DNA of 64,000 nt from Streptomyces tuirus (GTDB lineage: Bacteria; Actinomycetota; Actinomycetes; Streptomycetales; Streptomycetaceae). Position numbers and translations under genes: made by a program. Positions 54,181-62,904 of the stretch are shown here, piece by piece; the first letter of the stretch is position 1; the number at the start of each line of letters is the position of its first letter. The notes beneath the pieces are model-generated. The model was not told the DNA's origin. It saw only the letters and a list, made by a program, of their open reading frames with translations, and did not search any database. The DNA lies in assembly GCF_014701095.1 (NCBI RefSeq), contig NZ_AP023439.1, forward strand, positions 4,638,001-4,702,000, given 5' to 3'.

Positions 54181-54263
54181 GGGCCGTGACTGGCGCGCTG
54201 GGATGGGATGAACCATCGGGGAGCGGCCCGAGCAGACAGAGCCGTGCGCCTGGGCCGTACCGT
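54181..54263 (+). promoter_or_regulatory. ZTP (pfl-type) riboswitch upstream of glyA
   Basis: The leader has the conserved blocks of the pfl RNA in order: GGCCGTGACTGGCG, then GATGAACCATCGGGGAGCG, a variable linker, and the pseudoknot part GTGCGCCTGGGCC. From family knowledge it binds ZTP/ZMP, a sign of low 10-formyl-THF, and raises expression of one-carbon genes such as glyA. The last block is about 30 nt before the glyA ribosome-binding site (CGGAGG). Confidence 0.9.
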
Positions 54264-54295
54264 GAACGCTGAACGCAACGTCCGGAGGTCCACAC

Positions 54296-55744
54296 ATGTC
54301 AGCCGAGCCCCTGTCCCCCGAATCCACCGCCTACCGCGCCGCCCTCGACGTGATCCGCGCCGTCGAACCCCGCGTGGCGGACGCCATCGGCCAGGAGGTC
54401 GCCGACCAGCGCGAGATGCTCAAGCTGATCGCCTCCGAGAACTACGCCTCCCCGGCCACGCTCCTGACCATGGGCAACTGGTTCAGCGACAAGTACGCCG
54501 AGGGCACCATCGGCCGCCGCTTCTACGCCGGCTGCCGCAACGTCGACACCGTCGAGTCCCTCGCCGCCGAGCACGCCAAGGAGCTGTTCGGGGCCCGCCA
54601 CGCCTACGTCCAGCCGCACTCCGGCATCGACGCCAACCTCGTCGCCTTCTGGTCGGTCCTCGCCCAGCGCGTCGAGGTCCCCGCCCTGGAGAAGGCCGGC
54701 GCCCGCCAGGTCAACGACCTCTCCGAGGCCGACTGGGCCGAACTGCGCCGCGCCTTCGGCAACCAGCGCATGCTCGGCATGTCCCTGGACGCCGGCGGCC
54801 ACCTCACCCACGGCTTCCGCCCGAACATCTCCGGCAAGATGTTCGACCAGCGCTCCTACGGCACGGACCCGGCCACGGGCCTCATCGACTACGAGGCGCT
54901 GCGCACCTCCGCCCGCGACTTCAAGCCGCTGATCATCGTCGCGGGCTACTCCGCCTACCCCCGTCTGGTGAACTTCCGGATCATGCGCGAGATCGCCGAC
55001 GAGGTCGGCGCGACGCTCATGGTCGACATGGCGCACTTCGCCGGCCTGGTCGCGGGCAAGGTCCTCACCGGCGACTTCGACCCGGTCCCGCACGCCCAGA
55101 TCGTCACGACCACCACCCACAAGTCGCTGCGCGGCCCCCGCGGCGGCATGGTCCTGTGCGACGACTCCCTCAAGGACCAGGTCGACCGCGGCTGCCCGAT
55201 GGTCCTCGGCGGCCCGCTCCCGCACGTCATGGCCGCCAAGGCCGTGGCCCTCGCCGAGGCCCGCCAGGAGTCCTTCCGCGACTACGCCCAGCGCATCGTC
55301 GACAACTCCCGCGCGCTGGCCGAGGGCCTGATGCGCCGGGGCGCGACCCTGGTCACGGGCGGCACGGACAACCACCTCAACCTGATCGACGTCGCCTCCT
55401 CCTACGGCCTCACCGGCCGCCAGGCCGAGGCCGCCCTGCTCGACTCGGGCATCGTCACCAACCGCAACGCCATCCCCGCCGACCCTAACGGCGCCTGGTA
55501 CACCTCCGGCATCCGCATCGGCACCCCCGCCCTGACCACCCGTGGCCTGGGCACCGCCGAGATGGACGAGGTCGCCGGCCTCATCGACCGCGTCCTCACC
55601 ACCACGGAGCCGGGCACGACCAAGTCGGGCGCCCCCTCCAAGGCGTCCCACGTCCTCGACGCGAAGGTGGCGGACGAGATCTCCCAGCGCGCCACCGACC
55701 TCGTGGCCGGCTTCCCGCTCTACCCGGAGATCGACCTGGGCTGA
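54296..55744 (+). CDS. glyA: Serine hydroxymethyltransferase
   Basis: A 482-aa PLP enzyme, serine + THF to glycine + methylene-THF, feeding FolD. Blocks: LIASENYASPATLLTMGNWF, KYAEGTIGRRFYAGCRNVDT, HSGIDANLVAFWS, VDMAHFAGLVAGKV and the PLP Lys in TTTTHKSLRGPRGG. It is longer than the usual ~420 aa because of an insertion near residue 125-165 (EKAGARQVNDLSEADWAELR), seen in one actinobacterial GlyA type. The ATG at 54296 follows CGGAGG. The ZTP riboswitch upstream should control it. Confidence 0.96.
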   Translation: MSAEPLSPESTAYRAALDVIRAVEPRVADAIGQEVADQREMLKLIASENYASPATLLTMGNWFSDKYAEGTIGRRFYAGCRNVDTVESLAAEHAKELFGARHAYVQPHSGIDANLVAFWSVLAQRVEVPALEKAGARQVNDLSEADWAELRRAFGNQRMLGMSLDAGGHLTHGFRPNISGKMFDQRSYGTDPATGLIDYEALRTSARDFKPLIIVAGYSAYPRLVNFRIMREIADEVGATLMVDMAHFAGLVAGKVLTGDFDPVPHAQIVTTTTHKSLRGPRGGMVLCDDSLKDQVDRGCPMVLGGPLPHVMAAKAVALAEARQESFRDYAQRIVDNSRALAEGLMRRGATLVTGGTDNHLNLIDVASSYGLTGRQAEAALLDSGIVTNRNAIPADPNGAWYTSGIRIGTPALTTRGLGTAEMDEVAGLIDRVLTTTEPGTTKSGAPSKASHVLDAKVADEISQRATDLVAGFPLYPEIDLG

Positions 55745-55756
55745 CGCCCGCGTCTG

Positions 55757-55888
55757 TCACTCGTCCAGGTCGACCAGCACCTGACGCGGCTCCTCCCGCG
55801 GCGGTCCGGCTTCCCGCCGGGCCGCCGCGCGGCGTACCAGCACCGTGCCGCCCGCCCCGGCGGCGAGCCCCCAGCGCCCCGCCGTCAC
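55757..55888 (-). CDS. Possible small ORF between glyA and trpS
   Basis: A 43-aa minus-strand frame from GTG 55888 ending RQVLVDLDE, with one short hydrophobic stretch (WGLAAGAGGTVLV) followed by RRAAARR. G/C third-position use looks coding, but there is no good ribosome-binding site and I do not recognise it. The rest of the 268-bp gap holds nothing certain. Confidence 0.28.
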   Translation of the reverse strand: MTAGRWGLAAGAGGTVLVRRAAARREAGPPREEPRQVLVDLDE

Positions 55889-56012
55889 CGCCCACCGGAC
55901 GTCACCCGCCCCCGACGCCGCCCCGCCCCTGTTACACCCCCGGGGCCGAACGGGGCCCGTCTGTTTCCGGCCGGTTCCGGATCGGCCCCCGGGACCTGAG
56001 AGAATGGTGAGC

Positions 56013-57026
56013 ATGGCCTCTGACCGACCTCGCGTGCTCTCCGGGATCCAGCCCACCGCCGGCTCGTTCCACCTCGGCAACTACCTCGGCGCCGTCCGCC
56101 AGTGGGTGGCCCTGCAGGAGACTCACGACGCGTTCTACATGGTCGTCGACCTGCACGCGATCACCGTCCCGCAAGACCCGGCGGACCTGCGCGCGAACAC
56201 GCGCCTGGCCGCGGCCCAGCTCCTCGCGGCGGGTCTCGACCCGGACCGCTGCACGCTCTTCGTGCAGAGCCACGTCCCCGAGCACACCCAGCTCGCCTGG
56301 ATCATGAACTGCCTCACCGGCTTCGGCGAGGCCGGCCGGATGACCCAGTTCAAGGACAAGTCCGCCAAGCAGGGCGCCGAGCGCGCCTCGGTCGGCCTGT
56401 TCACGTACCCGATCCTCCAGGTCGCGGACATCCTGCTCTACCAGGCCAACGAGGTACCGGTCGGCGAGGACCAGCGCCAGCACATCGAGCTCACCCGTGA
56501 CCTCGCCGCGCGCTTCAACGGCCGCTTCGGCGAGACCTTCACCCTCCCCAAGCCGTACATCCTCAAGGAGACGGCGAAGATCTACGACCTCCAGGACCCG
56601 TCGATCAAGATGAGCAAGTCGGCCTCCACGCCGAAGGGCCTGATCAACCTCCTCGACGAGCCCAAGGCCACGGCCAAGAAGGTCAAGAGCGCCGTCACCG
56701 ACACCGACACGGTGATCCGCTACGACGCCGAGAACAAGCCGGGCGTCAGCAACCTCCTGACGATCTACTCGACCCTCACCGGCGAGAGCATCGGCGAGCT
56801 GGAGGAGAAGTACACCGGCAAGATGTACGGCGCGCTCAAGACGGACCTCGCCGAGGTCATGGTCGACTTCGTGACGCCGTTCCGGGAGCGCACCCAGCAG
56901 TACCTGGACGACCCCGAGACGCTCGACTCGGTCCTCGCCAAGGGCGCCGAGAAGGCCCGCGCGGTCGCCGCGGAGACCCTCGCGCAGGCCTACGACAAGG
57001 TCGGCTTCCTGCCCGCCAAGCACTGA
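56013..57026 (+). CDS. trpS: Tryptophanyl-tRNA synthetase
   Basis: A 337-aa class I synthetase. The HIGH-like motif is GIQPTAGSFHLGNYLGA and the KMSKS motif IKMSKSASTPKG. VPVGEDQRQHIELTRDLA is the tRNA-Trp synthetase signature region. ATG at 56013 gives MASDRPRVLS. An in-frame ATG 9 nt earlier is an alternative. No T-box is visible upstream. Confidence 0.96.
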   Translation: MASDRPRVLSGIQPTAGSFHLGNYLGAVRQWVALQETHDAFYMVVDLHAITVPQDPADLRANTRLAAAQLLAAGLDPDRCTLFVQSHVPEHTQLAWIMNCLTGFGEAGRMTQFKDKSAKQGAERASVGLFTYPILQVADILLYQANEVPVGEDQRQHIELTRDLAARFNGRFGETFTLPKPYILKETAKIYDLQDPSIKMSKSASTPKGLINLLDEPKATAKKVKSAVTDTDTVIRYDAENKPGVSNLLTIYSTLTGESIGELEEKYTGKMYGALKTDLAEVMVDFVTPFRERTQQYLDDPETLDSVLAKGAEKARAVAAETLAQAYDKVGFLPAKH

Positions 57027-57166
57027 ACGCCACCCCCGCGCACAGCCGTACCACCGAACAGCGCTGTACATCACTCCGGTTGCGCCTGCCCGTAACCCGG
57101 TCGTGGCCGTACAGTCGATAACCGGGTGGTCGTATCAGCGGCCACACTGACATGACAGGAGACGAC

Positions 57167-57745
57167 GTGGGGACCGTAACGATCGGTGTCTCGATCGCGG
57201 TCCCGGAGCCTCACGGCAGCGAGCTCCAGCAGCTGCGCGCGGGCTTCGGCGACGCCGCTGCTCACGGCATCCCCACGCACGTCACCCTGCTGCCGCCGAC
57301 CGAGGTCGACGAGGCTTCCGTGCCGGCCGTCGAGGCGCATCTGGCCGAGGTCGCCGCGGCCGGCCGCGCGTTCCCCATGCGGCTGTCCGGCACCGGCACC
57401 TTCCGGCCCGTGTCGCCGGTGGTGTTCGTCCGGGTCGTCGAGGGCGCGGAGGCCTGCACGCTGCTCCAGCAGCAGGTCCGAGACCCCGCCGGACCGGCCC
57501 CCCGCGAACTGCAGTTCCCCTACCACCCGCACGTCACGGTGGCGCACGGCATCGACGAGGCGGCCATGGACCGCGCCTTCGAGGAACTCGCCGGCTACGA
57601 GGCCGAGTGGCCCTGCACCGGCTTCGCCCTCTACGAGCAGGGCGCCGACGGCGTCTGGCGCAAGCTCCGCGAGTTCCCCTTCGGCGGCTCGGTGGTGCCC
57701 CCGCAGGCCGGGCGGATGGAGCGCGGCTCCGTCCCCATCCGCTGA
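57167..57745 (+). CDS. 2'-5' RNA ligase-like 2H phosphoesterase
   Basis: A 192-aa protein with the two HxT motifs of the 2H superfamily: PTHVTLLPPTEV (residue ~38) and YHPHVTVAHGID (~122). GTG at 57167 is preferred to the ATG at 57152 because AGGAGACGAC lies directly before it. The family acts on cyclic or 2'-5' phosphodiesters of RNA or nucleotides; the substrate here is unknown. It is next to trpS, a common Streptomyces pairing from memory. Confidence 0.88.
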   Translation: MGTVTIGVSIAVPEPHGSELQQLRAGFGDAAAHGIPTHVTLLPPTEVDEASVPAVEAHLAEVAAAGRAFPMRLSGTGTFRPVSPVVFVRVVEGAEACTLLQQQVRDPAGPAPRELQFPYHPHVTVAHGIDEAAMDRAFEELAGYEAEWPCTGFALYEQGADGVWRKLREFPFGGSVVPPQAGRMERGSVPIR

Positions 57746-57758
57746 CCCGCTCGCCGGG

Positions 57759-58514
57759 TCAGACCGGCAGCCGCCGGAACACCGCGCGCGGCAGGTGCCG
57801 CAGCGCCGCCATCACCACGCGCAGCGTCCCCGGCACCCACACCGTCTCCGTGCGGCGCCGCAGCCCCAGCTCCACGGCCGTCGCGACCGCTTCGGGCGTG
57901 GTCGCGAGCGGCGCCTCGGGCAGACCGGCGGTCATCCGCGTCCGGACGAAGCCGGGGCGGACGATCATGACGTGCACGCCCGTGCCGTGCAGCGCGTCGC
58001 CCAGGCCCTGCGCGAAGGCGTCGAGACCGGCCTTGCTGGAGCCGTAGATGAAGTTCGCGCGGCGGGCCCGCTCGCCCGCGACGGAGGACATCACGACCAG
58101 CGAGCCGTGCCCCTGGGACTGGAGCGAGCGGGCGCACACCAGCCCTGCCGAAACCGCGCCGGTGTAGTTGGTCTGTGCGACCCGCACCGCCGCCTCCGGC
58201 TCCCGCTCGTCGCGGGCCTGGTCGCCGAGCAGCCCGAAGGCGAGCAGCACCATGTCGACGTCGCCCTCGGCGAAGACCTTGCCGAGCACGGCCTCGTGGG
58301 AGGCCGGGTCGAGTGCGTCGAAGGCGACGGTGTGCACGTCGGCCCCGAGCCCGCGCAGCTGCCCGGCGGCCTCCTCCAGCGCGGGGGAGGGGCGGCCCGC
58401 CAGCCAGACGGTGCGGGTGCGGCGGGCGATCAGCCGGCGGGCGGTCGCCAGCGCGATCTCGGACGTACCGCCGAGGACGAGCAGGGACTGGGGGAGGCCG
58501 AAGGCGTCCTTCAT
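57759..58514 (-). CDS. dprE2: Decaprenylphosphoryl-2-keto-ribose reductase DprE2-like SDR
   Basis: A 251-aa short-chain dehydrogenase. NAD-binding LLVLGGTSEIALATARRL replaces the canonical TGxxxGxG as in DprE2. The catalytic set is Ser in VVMSSVAGERAR and YxxxK in FIYGSSKAGLD. It reduces the 2-keto intermediate made by DprE1, so that the two together epimerise polyprenyl-phosphoribose to arabinose. The ATG at 58514 follows AGGAG. Convergent with the 2H gene and 22 bp after dprE1. Confidence 0.88.
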   Translation of the reverse strand: MKDAFGLPQSLLVLGGTSEIALATARRLIARRTRTVWLAGRPSPALEEAAGQLRGLGADVHTVAFDALDPASHEAVLGKVFAEGDVDMVLLAFGLLGDQARDEREPEAAVRVAQTNYTGAVSAGLVCARSLQSQGHGSLVVMSSVAGERARRANFIYGSSKAGLDAFAQGLGDALHGTGVHVMIVRPGFVRTRMTAGLPEAPLATTPEAVATAVELGLRRRTETVWVPGTLRVVMAALRHLPRAVFRRLPV

Positions 58515-58536
58515 GACAGCAGCTCCTAGGGGTTGC

Positions 58537-59919
58537 TCAGAGACTGAGGCGGCGGGCCAGGTCGGACACGAACACCCCGCGCGGGTCCAGTCGGGCGCGC
58601 AGTTCGCGGAAGTCGTCGAGGCGCGGGTACATGGCCGCGAGCAGCTCCGGGCGCAGCCGGGCGTCCTTGGCGAGGTAGACGCGTCCGCCCGCGGCGGCGA
58701 TCTCCTCGTCGAGTTCGTCGAGGAACGCGCCGAGGCCGGGCAGGCCCGCCGGGATGTCCAGCGCCAGCGTCCAGCCCGGCACGGGGAAGGACAGCCACCC
58801 CGGGTCGGACTCCCCGAAGCGCTTGAGGACGGCCAGGAAGGACGGGCAGCGGCGTTCGGAGATGCGGCGCACGATGCGGCGCAGGGCGTCCTCGCGGCCG
58901 TAGCCGACGACGAACTGGTACTGCACGAAGCCGCCGCGGCCGTAGACGCGGTTCCAGTGCGGCACGCCGTCCAGGGGGTGGAAGAACGGGGAGATCCGCT
59001 GGAGCCGGCCCGTCCGGGCACGGGGGGCCTTGCGGTACCAGAGCTCGTTGAACAGGCCCACGGTCGTCCGGCTGAGCAGGCCCTCGGGGAGGATCTCGGG
59101 GGTGGCCGGCAGGCGCGGGGTGCGGAAGGCCAGCGGGTCCCGGCGCAGGCGTGCGGGGAGCGCGTCCAGCGGGGCGTGGTCGCCGCGGGTGAGGACGGCG
59201 CGGCCGGTGGCGGCCCCGCGGGCCAGCAGGTCGATCCAGGCGACCGAGTAGCGGTAGCGGTGGTCGGTGGCGGCGAGCCGGGCCATCAGGTCGTCGAGGT
59301 CCGTCGCCCGCTCGGTGTCGACCGACATCAGCGAGGTCTCGACCGGCTGGAGCCGGATCGTGGCGGTGAGGATCACACCGGTGAGGCCCATGCCGCCGGC
59401 GGTCGCGTCGAAGAGCGGCGTGCCGGGGATCACCGTGCGGATCTCCCCGTCGGCGGTAAGGAGTTCGAGGGCGAGGACGTGCCGCGCGAAGGAGCCCGAG
59501 ACGTGGTGGTTCTTGCCGTGGATGTCGGCGCCGATCGCCCCGCCGACGGTCACGTAGCGCGTGCCCGGCGTGACCGGCACGAACCAGCCGAGCGGCAGCA
59601 GCACCTCCATCAGCCGGTGCAGGGAGACGCCCGCGTCGCACAGCACGGTCCCGCCGTCGGCGTCGATCGCGTGCACCCGGTCCAGGGCCGTCATGTCGAG
59701 CACGGACCCGCCCGCGTTCTGCGCCGCGTCCCCGTACGCCCGCCCCAGGCCCCGGGGGATCCCGCCGCGGGCTCCGCAGTCCCGGACGGCTGCCGCGGCC
59801 TCCTCGTACGACCGGGGGCGGATCAGCCGGGCGGCGGTGGGGGCGGTGCGGCCCCAGCCCGTGACAGTGGTGTGGTCCAGGCCCATGACGTCCGGGTCGG
59901 AATCGGTGTCGGCAGACAT
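58537..59919 (-). CDS. dprE1: Decaprenylphosphoryl-ribose 2'-oxidase DprE1-like flavoenzyme
   Basis: A 460-aa VAO-type FAD oxidase. The start of the fold is VTGWGRTAPTAARLIRPRSY. FAD-binding stretches are RGLGRAYGDAAQNAGG and VTVGGAIGADIHGKNHHVSG. Substrate domain elements include the catalytic Lys in RVYLAKDARL, equivalent to M. tuberculosis Lys418. Counting back 31 residues places Ala (GWTLALDIP) at the position of the benzothiazinone target Cys387. The start at 59919 is uncertain (weak ribosome-binding site); a start at codon 12 is possible. Confidence 0.88.
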   Translation of the reverse strand: MSADTDSDPDVMGLDHTTVTGWGRTAPTAARLIRPRSYEEAAAAVRDCGARGGIPRGLGRAYGDAAQNAGGSVLDMTALDRVHAIDADGGTVLCDAGVSLHRLMEVLLPLGWFVPVTPGTRYVTVGGAIGADIHGKNHHVSGSFARHVLALELLTADGEIRTVIPGTPLFDATAGGMGLTGVILTATIRLQPVETSLMSVDTERATDLDDLMARLAATDHRYRYSVAWIDLLARGAATGRAVLTRGDHAPLDALPARLRRDPLAFRTPRLPATPEILPEGLLSRTTVGLFNELWYRKAPRARTGRLQRISPFFHPLDGVPHWNRVYGRGGFVQYQFVVGYGREDALRRIVRRISERRCPSFLAVLKRFGESDPGWLSFPVPGWTLALDIPAGLPGLGAFLDELDEEIAAAGGRVYLAKDARLRPELLAAMYPRLDDFRELRARLDPRGVFVSDLARRLSL

Positions 59920-60052
59920 GTCCGTGACCGTATCGCCCTGGTCTGGCCGATCAGTTCGGGAACATGGCATCCCTCCCCGAAATGGGTGATTAATGGGATG
60001 TCGCTCAATATTGCCGGAGTTCAGGCCTGATGGGCGTGAACAGTGAGTCCAC

Positions 60053-60574
60053 ATGGACGACCTCGACGACCTGCACGACATGGACCACCGGATCGTTTCG
60101 GCGCTCAGGGAGTGCGGCACCGACCCGCGCGTGGCCGGCGCCGCGCGTGCCCTGTCCTGGGCGGGGGAGCACGCGGCCCTGTGGCTGGCGGCGGGGCTCG
60201 CCGGAGCCGCCGTCGACGGCGGACGGCGCGGCGCCTGGCTGCGCGGCACCGCGCTGACCGCGGGGGCGCACCTGGTCAGCATGGGGGTGAAGCGGGTCGT
60301 GCGCCGGCCACGCCCGGCGCACGTCGTACCCCTGGTGCGCACCGCCGGCCGGCACTCCTTCCCCAGCTCCCACGCCACCTCCGCCGCGGCCGCCGCCGTC
60401 GCCTTCGGCGCCCTGGGCGCCCACGCGGTCCCGCCGCTCGCCGGCCTGGTGTGCGTCTCACGCCTGGTCGCCGGCGTCCACTTCCCCACGGACATCGCCG
60501 CCGGCGCGGCCCTCGGCGCCCTCACGGCCCGGCTCGGCGCCCGCTGGATGCGGGGAGGCGTCCACCATGACTGA
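60053..60574 (+). CDS. PAP2-family phosphatase (Rv3807c-like)
   Basis: A 173-aa membrane phosphatase. The three PAP2 motifs are present: KRVVRRPRP, SFPSSHATS (Ser in place of Gly in PSGH) and SRLVAGVHFPTD. With UbiA it fits the phosphatase step that makes polyprenyl-phosphoribose from the 5-phosphate. The ATG at 60053 has a weak ribosome-binding site. Overlaps ubiA by 8 bp. Divergent from dprE1 across 133 bp. Confidence 0.87.
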   Translation: MDDLDDLHDMDHRIVSALRECGTDPRVAGAARALSWAGEHAALWLAAGLAGAAVDGGRRGAWLRGTALTAGAHLVSMGVKRVVRRPRPAHVVPLVRTAGRHSFPSSHATSAAAAAVAFGALGAHAVPPLAGLVCVSRLVAGVHFPTDIAAGAALGALTARLGARWMRGGVHHD

Positions 60575-61511
60575 GACGGCCGTCCTGCGGCAGCGCACCC
60601 ACGAGGAGCGGCCCGCCCCACCCCGCAAGGGGGGTCTCCCGGCCGGTCTCCTCAGGACCGCGCGCCCCAAGCAGTGGGTCAAGAACGTCCTCGTCGTCGC
60701 CGCCCCGGCCGCCGCCGGCGAGCTGTTCTCCCGGCACGCCCTCGTCCAACTCGCCCTGGTCTTCGTCCTCTTCACCGCCTGCGCCGCCGCCGTCTACCTC
60801 GTCAACGACGCCCGCGACGCCGACGCCGACCGCGCCCACCCCGTCAAACGGCACCGCCCCGTCGCCGCCGGACAGGTCCCCGTACCCGTCGCCTACGCCG
60901 CCGGCGGCTGCCTCGGCGTCCTCGCGCCCGCCGCCGCGGCCTGGCTGTGCGGGCCCGCCGTCGCCGCCCTGCTGACCGCCTACCTCGCCATGCAACTGGC
61001 CTACTGCATCAGCCTCAAGCACGTCCTCGTCGTCGACCTCGCGGTCGTCACCACCGGCTTCCTGATGCGGGCCATGATCGGCGGACTCGCCCTCGGCATC
61101 CCGCTGTCCCGCTGGTTCCTGATCACCACCGGCTTCGGCGCGCTGTTCATGGTGTCGGCCAAGCGCTACTCGGAAGCCGTCCAGATGGCCGGAAAGGCGG
61201 GCGCCACACGGGCGTTGCTCACCGAGTACACCACCGGCTACCTTCGCTTCGTCTGGCAGCTCGCGGCCGGTGTCGCCGTCCTCGGCTACTGCCTGTGGGC
61301 CATGGAGGAGGGCGGCGTCCCGCACACCAGCGTGCTGCCCTGGCGCCAACTGTCCATGGTGGCCTTCATCCTGGCGATCCTCCGATACGCCGTCTTCGCC
61401 GACCGCGGCACGGCCGGCGAACCCGAGGACGTCGTCCTGCGCGACCGCGCCCTCGCGCTCATCGGCGTGGCCTGGATGACGATGTACGGCCTGGCCGTGG
61501 CGAATTGGTGA
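60567..61511 (+). CDS. UbiA-family decaprenyl-phosphate phosphoribosyltransferase-like (Rv3806c-like)
   Basis: A 314-aa membrane prenyltransferase-fold protein. RTARPKQWVKNVLVVAAPAA and the first Asp motif VNDARDADADRAHP match the Rv3806c type, as do KRHRPVAAG, YLAMQLAYCISLKH and the YTTGYLRFVWQL block. The role is to transfer 5-phosphoribose from PRPP to polyprenyl phosphate. ATG at 60567 follows GGGGAGG. Overlaps PAP2 (8 bp) and GtrA (GTGA). Confidence 0.9.
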   Translation: MTETAVLRQRTHEERPAPPRKGGLPAGLLRTARPKQWVKNVLVVAAPAAAGELFSRHALVQLALVFVLFTACAAAVYLVNDARDADADRAHPVKRHRPVAAGQVPVPVAYAAGGCLGVLAPAAAAWLCGPAVAALLTAYLAMQLAYCISLKHVLVVDLAVVTTGFLMRAMIGGLALGIPLSRWFLITTGFGALFMVSAKRYSEAVQMAGKAGATRALLTEYTTGYLRFVWQLAAGVAVLGYCLWAMEEGGVPHTSVLPWRQLSMVAFILAILRYAVFADRGTAGEPEDVVLRDRALALIGVAWMTMYGLAVANW

Positions 61512-61999
61512 CCACGCGCGCCTGGCGCGGCCTGCGGCCGGTCCCGCGGGCGGCGCCGGCCCGTTCGCGCCCCGGCGTCCCGTGCCGCCGGGAACTGATC
61601 GGCTTCGCCACCGCCGGGCTGCTCGCCTACGCCGTCGACCTGGCCCTGTTCACCGTCCTGCGCGGCCCCGCCGGACTCGACCCGCTCACCGCCAAGTCCC
61701 TGTCGTTCCTGGCCGCCTGCACGGTCGCCTACGCGGGCAACGCCCTCGGCCCCTACCGGACCACGCGCGCACGGGGCCTGCGCCCCTACGCCGCGTTCTT
61801 CGCGGTGAACCTCGCCGGGGCCGCCGTACAACTGCTCTGCCTGGCGTTCAGCCACTACGGCCTCGGCCTCACCTCGCAGCGCGCGGACACCGTCTCCGGG
61901 GCGGTCATCGGTATGGCGCTGGCCACAGTCCTTCGGTTCTGGGGTACCCGTACATGGGTGTTCCGGGCGGAGGGCAGAGTCGGATCATGGACTGGCTGA
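61508..61999 (+). CDS. GtrA-family membrane protein, possible polyprenyl-phosphoarabinose flippase
   Basis: A 163-aa protein with four helices in the GtrA pattern: LIGFATAGLLAYAVDLALFT, AKSLSFLAACTVAYAGNALG, AAFFAVNLAGAAVQLLCLAF and VIGMALATVLRFWGTRTWVF. GTG overlaps the ubiA stop by 4 bp, and its end overlaps the next gene by 13 bp. In mycobacteria a GtrA protein (Rv3789) lies with dprE1/dprE2 and was proposed as flippase; this is the same partner set. Confidence 0.85.
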   Translation: MTTRAWRGLRPVPRAAPARSRPGVPCRRELIGFATAGLLAYAVDLALFTVLRGPAGLDPLTAKSLSFLAACTVAYAGNALGPYRTTRARGLRPYAAFFAVNLAGAAVQLLCLAFSHYGLGLTSQRADTVSGAVIGMALATVLRFWGTRTWVFRAEGRVGSWTG

Positions 62000-62904
62000 A
62001 AAAGCTCCCGGTGATCGGGCCGTGGTCGGAGCGGCTGATGATCACCCACGCGTGGCGGTCGTACGAGCGGCTCGACCGCGTGAAGTGGCCCCGGCTGGCC
62101 GCCGCGATGACCTTCCGGAGCTTCGTCGCGCTGTTCCCGCTGCTGACGGTGTCCGCCACCATCGCCGCCGCCACGCTCAGCACGGAGCAGGAGCACAAGC
62201 TGCAGGACAAGCTCGCCGAGCAGGTCCCCGGCATCTCCGACCAGCTGGACATCGCCGGCCTGGTGGACAACGCCGGCACGATCGGCCTCATCGCGGGCGG
62301 GCTGCTGCTCTTCACCGGCATCAGCTGGGCCGGCTCGATGCGCGAGTGCCTGCGCGCCGTGTGGGAGCTGCCCGACGAGGAGGAGAACCCGCTCCTGCGC
62401 TACGCCAAGGACGCCGGCGTCCTGGTCGGCCTCGGCGGCGCGCTCCTCGTCACCATCGCCGCCTCCGCCGTCGCCTCCGCGATGATCGGCTGGGTCACCC
62501 GGCAGCTCGGCATCGACGAGGGCGGCTGGGGCGGGGTCCTGCTGCACATGGCCGCGTTCCTGATCGCCGTCCTCGCGAACTTCCTGCTCCTGCTCTACGT
62601 CCTCACCCTGCTGCCCGGCGTCGAGCCGACGCGCCACCGCCTGTTCGTCGCGGCGCTGACCGGCGCGATCGGCTTCGAACTGCTGAAGCTGCTGCTCAGC
62701 GGCTATCTGCAGGGCGTGGCCGCGAAGAGCATGTACGGCGCGTTCGGGGTGCCCGTCGCGCTGCTGCTGTGGATCAACTTCACCTCGAAGCTGGTGCTGT
62801 TCTGCGCCGCCTGGACGGCGACGCAGAGCAAGGAGGACGAGGTTCCGGAGATCAGGGACGAGTGCGGCGGCGCACGAGATCCGGCAGCGGCCAACGGCGG
62901 TTGA
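61987..62904 (+). CDS. YihY/BrkB-family inner-membrane protein
   Basis: A 305-aa protein with the YihY layout: six helices, with AAAMTFRSFVALFPLLTVSA, LFTGISWAGSMRECLRAVWE, LTLLPGVEPTRHRLFVAALT and the YGAFGVPVALLLWINFTSKL block. The biochemical role is unsettled for the family. ATG 61987 with GGAGGG at ~12 nt; an ATG at 61954 is possible. 3' end overlaps the convergent carboxypeptidase gene by 53 bp. Confidence 0.9.
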   Translation: MDWLKKLPVIGPWSERLMITHAWRSYERLDRVKWPRLAAAMTFRSFVALFPLLTVSATIAAATLSTEQEHKLQDKLAEQVPGISDQLDIAGLVDNAGTIGLIAGGLLLFTGISWAGSMRECLRAVWELPDEEENPLLRYAKDAGVLVGLGGALLVTIAASAVASAMIGWVTRQLGIDEGGWGGVLLHMAAFLIAVLANFLLLLYVLTLLPGVEPTRHRLFVAALTGAIGFELLKLLLSGYLQGVAAKSMYGAFGVPVALLLWINFTSKLVLFCAAWTATQSKEDEVPEIRDECGGARDPAAANGG

